Source: Shinella yambaruensis
GTDB lineage: Bacteria; Pseudomonadota; Alphaproteobacteria; Rhizobiales; Rhizobiaceae
Length of the DNA stretch: 64,000 nt
Direction: 5' to 3'
Assembly: GCF_022899355.1 (NCBI RefSeq)
Contig: NZ_JALJCK010000018.1
Span: forward strand, 34,351 to 98,350
In this document: positions 51,397 to 59,764 of the stretch, piece by piece
Numbering within the stretch: the first letter of the stretch is position 1
How the letters are laid out: each line of letters starts with the position of its first letter
Notes under the pieces: generated by a model
Told to the model about the DNA's origin: nothing
What the model saw: only the letters and a program-made list of their open reading frames with translations
Database searches by the model: none
Made by a program: the position numbers and the translations under genes

Positions 51397-52776
51397 ATGG
51401 CGAATGTGCAGGAAAGCGAATTGACGGCCGTCGAGCGCCCGTCCTCTCCCAGGATCGAGGGCCTCCGGCTCGGAGCGCTGCAGAACTGGTGCGAGACGGT
51501 GCCCACCAGCCGGAAATCCCTTTCGCTCATCACCGGGATCGTCCTGCTGACGGTCTTCGGCATTGGCGGCACCTGGGCTGCGACCGCCAAGCTGGGGGGC
51601 GCGCTCATCTCTTCCGGCCGGGTCTTCGCGGAAGGCAGCAATTACATCATCCAGCACCTGGAAGGCGGGATCATCCGGACCATCGCCATCCGGGAAGGCG
51701 AGCGGGTCGTGGCCGGGCAGACCCTGATGGAGCTGGACGAGACCGCCACGCGCTCCCAGCTGGACAAGGTCCTGAACGATCGGGCTGTCGCCACCATCGA
51801 ACTGGCACGCTGGCGTGCGGAGCGTCAGGAAGACCTGACGGTCTTCTCCGTCGAGCCCGAGAGCCTCGCTCCGGTCACCGACAATCCGCGCGTCCAGGAA
51901 GCGCTGGAGAACCAGATCGCCGAATTTCAGAGTTCGCGGGAAGCGCGCCAGCAGCAGCTGTTGATCCTCGACGGCAAGATCGCCAATGAGAAGGAGGATA
52001 TCGCCTATCTCGAGGATCAGCTGCGGGCCTACGATTCCCAGAAGGACCTGCTGCAGCGGGAGGAGAAGAGCTATGTCGAACTGCTCGACAAGGGCCTGAT
52101 CCGCCAGTCCCAGGTCCTGGCGACCCAGCGCCAGCTGGCGCAGCTCGACGCCCAGCGTTCGAATGCCCTCGCCACGATGCAGAAATCCCGGCACAATATC
52201 CAGGCGCATCTCGACGAGAAGCAGGGCGTGCTTTCATCGCACGCCGAACTGGTCAGCCAGAAGATCACGGCGACGCAGCAGAAGCTCAACCAGGCCGAGG
52301 ACTACATCACGCGCCTTAACGATGTCCTGCGCCGCGCCAGGATCACGGCGCCCGTCAGCGGGACGATCGTGGCGATGCCCTTCAAGTCGATCGGCGCGGT
52401 CATCAAGCCCGGCGAGCAGGTCATGGAAATCCTGCCGGGCGAGGCGACCTTGATGATGGAAGCGCCGATCAACCCCAAGGACATCACGAAGGTCTTTGTC
52501 GGCCAGACGGTGGACATCGTTTTCCCGAGCGACCAGGTCAATGCCATTCCCCCGCTGGAGGGGACCGTGAGCTATATTTCGGCGGACTCGTTCGTCAACA
52601 GCAAGACCGGCATGCAATATTATGTTTCCCGGGTGAACCTTTCGCCGAACCGGCACGGGAGGAACATCATCCCGGGCAATATCGCGGAGATCTTCTTCCA
52701 GACCGAGGCAAAGACGCTCCTGCAATATATCATCGACCCCGTGACGCGTTTTGCGATGAAGGCCTATACGGAATAG
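51397..52776 (+). CDS. Type I secretion membrane fusion protein (HlyD/PrtE/PrsE family)
   Basis: 459 residues. A single membrane anchor lies at about residues 42-62 (LITGIVLLTVFGIGGTWAAT). The lipoyl/barrel-sandwich halves are GGALISSGRVFAEGSNYIIQ, HLEGGIIRTIAIREGERVVA and late RARITAPVSGTIVAMPFKSI. Between them, about 120-300, is a long coiled hairpin. The C-terminal beta-barrel domain includes VGQTVDIVFPSDQVNAIPPL. It starts 9 bases after the ABC gene stop and forms one transcription unit with it. Confidence 0.94.
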   Translation: MANVQESELTAVERPSSPRIEGLRLGALQNWCETVPTSRKSLSLITGIVLLTVFGIGGTWAATAKLGGALISSGRVFAEGSNYIIQHLEGGIIRTIAIREGERVVAGQTLMELDETATRSQLDKVLNDRAVATIELARWRAERQEDLTVFSVEPESLAPVTDNPRVQEALENQIAEFQSSREARQQQLLILDGKIANEKEDIAYLEDQLRAYDSQKDLLQREEKSYVELLDKGLIRQSQVLATQRQLAQLDAQRSNALATMQKSRHNIQAHLDEKQGVLSSHAELVSQKITATQQKLNQAEDYITRLNDVLRRARITAPVSGTIVAMPFKSIGAVIKPGEQVMEILPGEATLMMEAPINPKDITKVFVGQTVDIVFPSDQVNAIPPLEGTVSYISADSFVNSKTGMQYYVSRVNLSPNRHGRNIIPGNIAEIFFQTEAKTLLQYIIDPVTRFAMKAYTE

Positions 52777-52857
52777 GATCGTCGGCCGGTCCGGAGATGG
52801 TGAGGCTCGGGAGCGGCGGGCCGGGTTTCGACCGGGGCCCGGTGCTGTCGTATTGGC

Positions 52858-54093
52858 GTGAGCGGGATGCGTATACTTTTTCTTCATAATAATTTCCCCG
52901 GACAATATGCGCGGATTGTCAAATACCTGGAGGGCAAGCCCGGCATCGAGATGGTGGCGGGCTCCCTGGCCACGAACCGCCAGCCCACATCCATCCGGCG
53001 GATAGGATACAAGCCGCATCGTGCTCCGGGAGAAGGCACCCATTTCGCCCTGCGGTTCACGGAAAAGGCGGTCATCCAGGGCCAGAGCGTCTATCAGGCC
53101 TTCATGACGGCGCGCAAACGCGGCTGGGCGCCCGATATCATCCTGGCCCATTCGGGCTATGGGGACAGCCTCTTCCTCAAGGACCTGTGGCCGGACGCGA
53201 AGATGCTGTCCTATCTCGAATGGTATTATAACTTCAGGGAATCCGAGGCGGTGTTCCTGGCGCCGGAAAGCATCGAGGACCCCCATCTTCAACTGTCCGT
53301 GCGGATGAAGAACACCGTTTTCCTGCACGACCTCGTGGCGATGGATTGGGGACAATGCCCGACGCCCTACCAGAAGAGCCAGATCCCGAAGGTCTTCCAC
53401 GACCGCATCTCCCTTTTGCATGACGGGATCGACACGGCGTTTTTCGCACCGGACCCCTCGGCCACGGTCTCGATCGGCGGCAGGACCTTCCGCCGGGGCG
53501 ATCCGGTCATCAGCTATGTCAGCCGGGGGATGGAGCCGATGCGCGGCTTTCCCCAGTTCATGGAGGCGGCGTCGATCCTGCACAAGGAGCGGCCCGATGC
53601 CCATGTCGTCGTCATCGGCGAGGACAAGATCGCCTACAGTGCGGAGCGGCCCGACGGCAGGACCTATCTGCAATGGGCGCTGGAGACGTTTCCGGTCGAT
53701 CCGGACCGGTTCCATTTTCTCGGCAAGCAGCCGCTCGAAATGCTGCGGGATGTCTTCCGCGTCTCCGCCGCCCATGTCTATCTGACGGCGCCGTTCGTGC
53801 TGTCCTGGTCGATGATGGAGGCCATGAGCACGGGCGCGCTGGTGGTGGGATCGGATACCGCCCCCGTGCGCGACGTCATTGCGGACGGCGAGAACGGCAT
53901 CCTGGTCCCCTTCTTCGAGCCGCGGCTTCTGGCCGGGCGGCTCTGCGAGGCCATCGATGCGCCCGCCCGCTTTGTGGCGATCCGCGCGAATGCCCGGGCG
54001 ACCATCGTCGAGCGCTTTGACGCGAGAGACCTGACGAAGGCGTATTTCGACCTCATCGAGAAGGTGGCGAACGGTCGGCCGGGAGGCGCCTGA
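52858..54093 (+). CDS. GT4-family glycosyltransferase, twin of the gene at 58445-59701
   Basis: 411 residues from GTG; an ATG three codons inside (52867, MRILFLHNNFPGQ) is equally possible, as neither has a good ribosome binding site. The GT-B halves are clear: ILFLHNNFPGQYARIVKYLE, then RISLLHDGIDTAFFAPDP, VISYVSRGMEPMRGFPQFME, and FVLSWSMMEAMSTGALVVGS with the EX7E-like acidic residues. The protein at 58445-59701 has the same start (ILFVHNFFPGQFGF) and YPFVLSWSLLEAMA, so they are paralogues that probably add related sugars. It lies 81 bases after the type I adaptor gene; a GC-rich inverted repeat CGGGCC/GGCCCG lies between. Confidence 0.87.
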   Translation: MSGMRILFLHNNFPGQYARIVKYLEGKPGIEMVAGSLATNRQPTSIRRIGYKPHRAPGEGTHFALRFTEKAVIQGQSVYQAFMTARKRGWAPDIILAHSGYGDSLFLKDLWPDAKMLSYLEWYYNFRESEAVFLAPESIEDPHLQLSVRMKNTVFLHDLVAMDWGQCPTPYQKSQIPKVFHDRISLLHDGIDTAFFAPDPSATVSIGGRTFRRGDPVISYVSRGMEPMRGFPQFMEAASILHKERPDAHVVVIGEDKIAYSAERPDGRTYLQWALETFPVDPDRFHFLGKQPLEMLRDVFRVSAAHVYLTAPFVLSWSMMEAMSTGALVVGSDTAPVRDVIADGENGILVPFFEPRLLAGRLCEAIDAPARFVAIRANARATIVERFDARDLTKAYFDLIEKVANGRPGGA

Positions 54094-54117
54094 AGGCGGG
54101 CCGGGGCGTGTGCGGCC

Positions 54118-54142
54118 TCGCTTCGGCGCCGGACCCTGCGGG
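54118..54142. repeat. Fragment of the dispersed intergenic element
   Basis: TCGCTTCGGCGCCGGAC and CTGCGG match the middle of copy C (CGCTTCGGCGCCGGACAATGCGG). Flanks do not match, so this is a partial copy between convergent genes. Confidence 0.45.
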
Positions 54143-54165
54143 CAGAGCAGGAACCGGATGCGACG

Positions 54166-55707
54166 TCAGGCGATGCCCAGGCGCTTCAGGACCGGCATGT
54201 GCTTCTGGAAGTCCGCATATCTTTCCTTCAGGGAGGCGATGTTCTCCTCGTCGGTCTCCAGGGCCTTGCCGTCCTTCGTCAGTTTCTGGTTGTTCTGCCG
54301 GAAGACGTTCCAGACATATGCGACGGGATCCGCGCTGTTCTCCTGCACCGCCAGCAGGAAAAGCTGCATGAAGCGATTGACGGGGACGCCGCTGCCGGTC
54401 ACGGGCGAGGCGAGGTAGCTCAGGTCGCCGGAATGGCGGGCCTTTGCGAGGATGACGTCGTTGAACCGCCTGATGCTCTCCTTGCGGGCCGGGGCATTGG
54501 TGTCCTCGCCCGGGCAGGGCTGGAGATGACCCGCCCCGACGAGCGTCAGCAGGACGCGCTGCAGGCGGTTCCAGCCGAGGCCGGCAATGGCCTTGTCGCT
54601 GACTACCTGCCGCAGCGTTATGCTGCCCCCGGCGTTTTCGAAAGCGGCGATCACCGGCTTGTAGGCCGCCTCCTGCAAGGTCACTTCGCCAAGGGTCCCC
54701 TTCAGCTTCATGGGAATGTCGCTGCCGTTGCCGACCAGGGCGAAGCGGGTGTCGAGCCATTCCTCCCGGGCTTCGGGAACGCCAAGGGAAACCGCGCCGC
54801 GGATGAAGATATCCTTGCGGAACTGCCGGTTGAGGATGTAGTCGCGCAAGGTCTCGCGCATCGTGGCGTCGGGCGCCTCCTTGACGAAGGCCTGCTGGGC
54901 GTCGGTCAGGTGTATGCTGTCGACATGATCCAGTATGTCGGCCGAGCCGACATAGGAGAGCCGGGCCCTGGAGAGCTCGGCTGCGACATCCGAATGGTAG
55001 AACAGGGTCCAGTCGGCGTTGAGATATTCATGCGCGATGTAGTTCCGGCTCACGCCCTTCAGCCTCTGGACGCGCTCCTTGGCCCCGGGCGTCGCCTTGA
55101 AGAAGCGCGGCTCCTGTTCCTGGAACCGGTCGAGGAAGGCGAGGGCGGCGTCGATCCTCTGGGGCGTGGAGCCGACCGAGCGTTCGGCCTGCATGCGCAT
55201 GAGGTGGCGAAGCGGCGAGGACCCGGCCCAGCCCGGCAGGCAATTGTAGGAGATATACACCACCCCGCCCGGCTTGAGGCGCCGCTCGATGAAGCGGATG
55301 ATGGTGTCGCGGTGCTCCTTGGCGATCCAGGAATAGATGCCGTGCAGGGAAATCACGTTGAACTGGGGAAGGTCGCTCCGCTTGTCGAAGTCGGAAAAGC
55401 TGTCGTCGAAGAAATGGATGTTCTTCAGGTTCGCGGCGTCGGCGATGGCCTGGGCATTGTATATCTGCTCGGGATTGAAGTCCGTCGCGTAGAATTCGAT
55501 ATCCGGATTGGCCGCGGCCAGGATGTTCGACGTCAGGCCCTGGCCCGAGCCGAGCTCGCAATAGGTCGTCTTGTCCCGGCTTCCCGTGTTCGCCCTCACG
55601 CTGCACGCGGCGGCCGCGAACCGGAGAAGGGCAGGGCTCATTTCCTTGTAGAAGCCGTGCGTATAGCTCAAATCCGTGACGTATCCGGACGACCAGTTCT
55701 CTGACAA
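54166..55707 (-). CDS. Class I methyltransferase with a methyltransferase regulatory domain
   Basis: 513 residues from a TTG preceded by GGGAGA at 7-base spacing. Residues about 15-200 are the catalytic part: GYVTDLSYTHGFYKEMSP, TYCELGSGQGLTSNILAAAN (motif I), IEFYATDFNPEQIYNAQAIA, LKPGGVVYISYNCLPGWAGS. Residues about 210-300 fit the MethyTransf_Reg domain (YIAHEYLNADWTLFYHSDVA, LSYVGSADILDHV). The C-terminal 200 residues are helical and of unknown role. Such proteins occur in glycan and secondary-metabolite clusters; the target here is unknown. It is divergent from the galectin-like/GT31 gene, with 248 bases for both promoters. Confidence 0.87.
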   Translation of the reverse strand: MSENWSSGYVTDLSYTHGFYKEMSPALLRFAAAACSVRANTGSRDKTTYCELGSGQGLTSNILAAANPDIEFYATDFNPEQIYNAQAIADAANLKNIHFFDDSFSDFDKRSDLPQFNVISLHGIYSWIAKEHRDTIIRFIERRLKPGGVVYISYNCLPGWAGSSPLRHLMRMQAERSVGSTPQRIDAALAFLDRFQEQEPRFFKATPGAKERVQRLKGVSRNYIAHEYLNADWTLFYHSDVAAELSRARLSYVGSADILDHVDSIHLTDAQQAFVKEAPDATMRETLRDYILNRQFRKDIFIRGAVSLGVPEAREEWLDTRFALVGNGSDIPMKLKGTLGEVTLQEAAYKPVIAAFENAGGSITLRQVVSDKAIAGLGWNRLQRVLLTLVGAGHLQPCPGEDTNAPARKESIRRFNDVILAKARHSGDLSYLASPVTGSGVPVNRFMQLFLLAVQENSADPVAYVWNVFRQNNQKLTKDGKALETDEENIASLKERYADFQKHMPVLKRLGIA

Positions 55708-55955
55708 GCCATTTCTCCCGAGGCTGAAGCTTTCGGCCCACTATGCTGAAGCGCGCTTGCTCTGCAACAGGCATCTTCCGCAGGACGTGCAATCCGCCTT
55801 GCCGAAACGCCGGCGGCGCCGTCCGGCCATGTGCCCGGGCTTTTGCGAAAAGGCACCGAAAGACGAAACTTTCCGTCCCCGGCTTGACGTGACGGTGGAG
55901 ATAATGCCTTTCCTGCTGGCGCAGGAACACGGTGTTGGAGATGGAAAGCAGCTGA

Positions 55956-57803
55956 ATGGACAGGGTGAAGATCATCAGGAGGTTCGACGCGCCTCTTCAT
56001 TTCTCCGTCTCCGCCTTGGACAAGGACGCCCGGCTCTATCTCAGCCTGGTGGACAGCATTGCCGATGACGTGCTCTTCCATGTCGAGTTCCTCAAGGAAG
56101 AGGGGCAGATCGCCGTCAAGGACCGTTATGCCGGCGTCTGGTCGAAGCCCGAGATGCACCCCTTCGATTTCAAGACGCAGGTGATCAAGGGAAAGCTTTC
56201 CCTCGCCGGCGAAACCTTCGTGCTCGAATTGAAGGGCTTCAGGCTGGAATTTCCCGGCAAGGCCTTCCAGAAGCCGCTGCTCTGGAGCATCTACAGCGAC
56301 TTCCGCTACATCACCATCGGCGATGACGAACCGGTCACGGCGGCGCTTGCGCGGCGCTGGGCGTTCTTCCCGGAACACCGGTTCCGCACCGGCCTCGGCC
56401 CGCGGCTGCGGGCGCTGGGCGAGGCGGACGGCCTGAAGACCGGGCTTTGCGCCCTTTACCTGTGGGATGGCAACGAGGCGGCGTTCGAACAGCTGGCCGG
56501 GAAGGTCCATTCGCTGGTCGACGAGCTGCTCGTCGTCGTCCACAATTCGAACCTGCTGCGCCACGGCTTCTTCGTCGGCCTGCAAAGCGCCTGTTTCAAC
56601 ATCCGCACGACGATCATCGAGACGACGATCCGCAGCGACGGGACGCTGCGCAAGCTGAAGGGCGCGCTCTTCATGAACAAGGTCCTGTCCGAGGTGCGCC
56701 ATCGCAACGTCGTCCTGATCGATTCGGAGACGGATCCGGAGCGCCTCGCCGCGCTCGTGCGCACGAAGAGGCTGCGCAGCAGGACGGATGACTTCCTGCT
56801 GCTGGACGAGGAGAGCCCGGCCTATCTCCAGGGCTTTTCCATTGCAAGGCAGACGCATTTCGTGGAGGCGGACGGCAAGCTGCGCCTGGCGGCGGACGAC
56901 CTTGCCGGGCGTCACGCGGTGCTCGCGCCGGCGGCCGCGCGCAGGGCAAGCCTGGAGTGGGACATGGAGGAGATCCGCCTGGCGGATGCGCCCGTCCTCC
57001 TGCGCGACCGGCAGAAGACCACGCGCATAGCGCGGCGCGAAAAGCTGGCCATCCTCGTCGTGAGCTGCAGGAAGAACCGCCACAAGCAACAGGCGATCCG
57101 CGACAGCTGGGGCAGGGATGCCGCCCTTGCCAATATCGACCTCTGCTTCATCGAGGGGCATCCCGAGCAGGCCGAGGCGCTCCTGGTCGAGGACCGGCTG
57201 ATCGTGCCGGCGCCGGACACCTACGAATACCTGTCGCACAAGATCTGGCACGGCGTCTCGGCGGGCCTGCGCCTTCTCGATGCGGACCATTACCTGAAGA
57301 TCGACGACGACTGCGTCGTCAACATCCAGAAGCTCCTGGAATTTCCCTACGAGAAATTCGACTATATGGGCAGCGACGTCAATCTGGGCAGCCGCACCGC
57401 CTTCGACTGGCATGGCCCGGCCGTCTTCAACAAGCAGCTGGCCGGCCTGATTTTCGAGATCGATCCGGACCAGACCTGGTACGACGGGCAGGGCGGCTAC
57501 TTCCTCAGCCGCAAGGCCGCCCGCCTTCTCGCCGAAACGCCCCTGGCAAAGTACCAGCACATGCTGGAGGACTATGCGACGGGCCGGGTCATGAGTGCCA
57601 ACGGCCTGGAGGCGACCGCCCTGAACTCGAAGTTTCTCTCGATCAGGGAAATCTATATCAAGGACAGCCGGGACTACGAGAGCGCGGTCATCAGTGATGT
57701 GTCCAGCGTTGAGAGGACCTTTGAAATCTATGAAACCATTTCGAAACTTAATCGGCAGGTTATCGAAGCAAAAGGACGCTGGCGGTTCGAGTTCCCCGAA
57801 TAG
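55956..57803 (+). CDS. Galectin-like domain fused to a GT31-type glycosyltransferase
   Basis: 615 residues. Residues about 8-105 resemble a galectin fold: VLFHVEFLKEEGQIAVKDRY, GVWSKPEMHPFDFKTQ with the W and E of the sugar-binding site, then FVLELKGFRLEFPGKAF. The middle (about 130-300) is an uncharacterised domain. Residues about 365-560 match GT31 beta-1,3-glycosyltransferases: ILVVSCRKNRHKQQAIRDSW (RxxxRxSW type), HYLKIDDDCVVNIQKLLEFP (DDD metal site), WYDGQGGYFLSRKAARLL, and HMLEDYATGRVMS (ED-xxxG). GT31 enzymes are mainly eukaryotic beta-1,3-galactosyl or N-acetylglucosaminyl transferases; plant ones also carry galectin domains. No signal peptide or membrane anchor is seen. The 3' end overlaps the sulfotransferase gene by 74 bases. 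Confidence 0.78.
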   Translation: MDRVKIIRRFDAPLHFSVSALDKDARLYLSLVDSIADDVLFHVEFLKEEGQIAVKDRYAGVWSKPEMHPFDFKTQVIKGKLSLAGETFVLELKGFRLEFPGKAFQKPLLWSIYSDFRYITIGDDEPVTAALARRWAFFPEHRFRTGLGPRLRALGEADGLKTGLCALYLWDGNEAAFEQLAGKVHSLVDELLVVVHNSNLLRHGFFVGLQSACFNIRTTIIETTIRSDGTLRKLKGALFMNKVLSEVRHRNVVLIDSETDPERLAALVRTKRLRSRTDDFLLLDEESPAYLQGFSIARQTHFVEADGKLRLAADDLAGRHAVLAPAAARRASLEWDMEEIRLADAPVLLRDRQKTTRIARREKLAILVVSCRKNRHKQQAIRDSWGRDAALANIDLCFIEGHPEQAEALLVEDRLIVPAPDTYEYLSHKIWHGVSAGLRLLDADHYLKIDDDCVVNIQKLLEFPYEKFDYMGSDVNLGSRTAFDWHGPAVFNKQLAGLIFEIDPDQTWYDGQGGYFLSRKAARLLAETPLAKYQHMLEDYATGRVMSANGLEATALNSKFLSIREIYIKDSRDYESAVISDVSSVERTFEIYETISKLNRQVIEAKGRWRFEFPE

Positions 57804-58470
57804 GGCCGTTCGCGACGAGGCCGAATACCGGTACGTTTTCATCTTCACCTATGGCCGCTCGGGCTCGACCCTGCTGATGGGCTACCTCAACAGCTTGCCG
57901 GGCTTCTGCATCCGCGGTGAGAACTACAACGCGCTTGCCCATCTTTGCAGCTTCTACCATGCGGCGCGGGAGACGAAGGGGCAGGTCGCCAAGAAGTCCA
58001 TGCTGCCGGTCCACCCCTGGTATGGCGCCGACCTGATCCAGCCGGAGGAGGTGCGCCATGCCATCCGCCGGACGTTCGTCGACACCGTCCTGAAGCCGCC
58101 GGCGGATGCGAAGGTCGTCGGGTGCAAGGAAATCCGCATCAACTGGAACGAGATCAAGGATCTCGACGCGTTCCTTGCGGACGTGGTCGAGATCTTCGGC
58201 GACGTGAAGATCATCTTCAACCATCGCGACATCCTGTCCACCTCGAAGAGCAGCTGGTGGAAGGACACCGCCCATTCCTACGCCACGATCCGCGGCATGG
58301 ACCAGCGGCTGCGGGAGAACCGCTTCGCGGCGGCGCCGAATGCCTTCCATGTCGAATACGAGGAGCTGGTGGCGGGGGCCGAGCATGCGCGCAAGCTGAC
58401 CGAATTCCTCGGCGTGCCCTTCGATCCTGCGGCCTATGAGAAGGTCATGGCGACCCGTCACTCGTACTGA
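57730..58470 (+). CDS. Sulfotransferase-family protein
   Basis: Start set at the ATG giving MKPFRNLIGRLSKQ; an ATG at 57694 is also in frame. 246 residues. The 5'-phosphosulfate loop FTYGRSGSTLLMGYLNSLPG is at residues 39-58, and the 3'-phosphate site IIFNHRDILSTSKSSWWKD at about 160-178. HVEYEELVAGAEHARKLTEF and FLGVPFD complete the usual pattern. It transfers sulfate from PAPS, which CysD and CysN/C (29.6-32.4 kb) can supply, so a sulfated glycan is likely. It begins inside the galectin/GT31 gene, implying coupling, and its tail overlaps the convergent GT4 gene by 26 bases. Confidence 0.87.
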   Translation: MKPFRNLIGRLSKQKDAGGSSSPNRAVRDEAEYRYVFIFTYGRSGSTLLMGYLNSLPGFCIRGENYNALAHLCSFYHAARETKGQVAKKSMLPVHPWYGADLIQPEEVRHAIRRTFVDTVLKPPADAKVVGCKEIRINWNEIKDLDAFLADVVEIFGDVKIIFNHRDILSTSKSSWWKDTAHSYATIRGMDQRLRENRFAAAPNAFHVEYEELVAGAEHARKLTEFLGVPFDPAAYEKVMATRHSY

Positions 58471-59701
58471 CGCCCGGCCGGCCGGCCGCCTGGGACCGGA
58501 TGATGTCCAGCCATTGCGGCAGGCAGTGGCGTTCCCGGTCGTAGTGCGTAAGAACGGTCTGCCGCGCCGCCCGGCGCAGCCCGGAGAACCGCTCCGGCTG
58601 GCGGAGCGCGGTAATGACGGCGTCGGCAAGCTGCCGGGGATCGGTGAAATCCACCAGGATGCCGTTGCGCCCGTCCGCAATGACGTCGTGGAGCGGCGGC
58701 GTGTCCGAGGCGATCACCAGGGCTTCGCAGGCCATGGCTTCCAGCAGCGACCAGGACAGCACGAACGGATAGGTCAGGTAGACATGGGCGGCCGAGACCG
58801 ACATCAGGGCGTTCAGGGTCCTGTTCGGCAGCCAGCCCACGAAATGAATGCGTGCCGGATCGACCCTATTCTCGATCTCCTTCCAGAAATGGCCTTTCCA
58901 CGTTTCGCCGGCCGGCGGATCCGCGCCATAGCCCGCGCCGGTTTCCTGGCCGGCGATGACGATGTCCGCATCCGGCACGGCCGCGAGGATTGCGGGAAGC
59001 GACCGGAAGAAGGTATGGCATCCCCGCAGGGGCTCGAGGACCCGGCTGGCGAAGGTGACGAGCGGCCGGGCGCGGCTGAAGCTCCTTTCGCCGATGGTGA
59101 CGGTCGCGTCCGGGGTGGGGCGGACCGCGTGCAGGTCGACGCCTTCATGCACGATGGCCAGCCGCGACCGGAAGACCTGCGGAAGCGTGCCGGCCTGGAA
59201 CGGCGTGGGGGCGACCAGCTGGTCGGCCTGCGTATAGGCGAGGGCCAGCGTGGCGCTCTTCGAGACGGCCCGGCAGCGCTCGGCCAGGCTGACCGGGCCG
59301 AATTCCGGATCGAAGCCGAGATCGCCATTGCTGGCGCTGTAGAAGAACTCGGCATGCAGGACGAGCCGCGCCCGCGGCCACAGCTCCTTCAGGTAGAGCG
59401 TTTCCCCCCAGCCGGGATGGCCGATGATGACGTCGGGGGAAAACCCCCGTTTGGAAAGGCCGATCGCCGCTTCCAGCGCCGCGGTGGCGCGGATCATGTC
59501 CGCCTCGGCCCGGACGGCGGGCGGCAGGATATGGGGTGTCGTGCTTCGCCTGTTGTGCCAGCGGACCAGGGTAACGCCCTGAAATTCCTCCGATGTCTTT
59601 CCACCGAGGGCGACGACCGTGTCGCCGGACCGGACGAGGGCCTCTGCGAGAAAGCCGAACTGACCGGGGAAAAAATTATGGACGAAAAGAATGTTTGCCA
59701 T
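58445..59701 (-). CDS. GT4-family glycosyltransferase
   Basis: 418 residues starting MANILFVHNFFPGQFGFLAE. GT-B motifs include DVIIGHPGWGETLYLKELWP, RLAIVHEGVDLHAVRPTP, LVTFASRVLEPLRGCHTFFR, and YPFVLSWSLLEAMACEALVI (EX7E region). It is a paralogue of the gene at 52858-54093. The two copies lie about 4 kb apart in opposite directions with the methyltransferase, GT31 and sulfotransferase genes between them. Specificity unknown. Confidence 0.9.
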   Translation of the reverse strand: MANILFVHNFFPGQFGFLAEALVRSGDTVVALGGKTSEEFQGVTLVRWHNRRSTTPHILPPAVRAEADMIRATAALEAAIGLSKRGFSPDVIIGHPGWGETLYLKELWPRARLVLHAEFFYSASNGDLGFDPEFGPVSLAERCRAVSKSATLALAYTQADQLVAPTPFQAGTLPQVFRSRLAIVHEGVDLHAVRPTPDATVTIGERSFSRARPLVTFASRVLEPLRGCHTFFRSLPAILAAVPDADIVIAGQETGAGYGADPPAGETWKGHFWKEIENRVDPARIHFVGWLPNRTLNALMSVSAAHVYLTYPFVLSWSLLEAMACEALVIASDTPPLHDVIADGRNGILVDFTDPRQLADAVITALRQPERFSGLRRAARQTVLTHYDRERHCLPQWLDIIRSQAAGRPGVSTSDGSP

Positions 59702-59764
59702 GGCGGGGTTTCTTTTCGCACAGTTGGAGTCTTTTGGCAGTAAACCTTTTTCCGCCCTTCGGCG

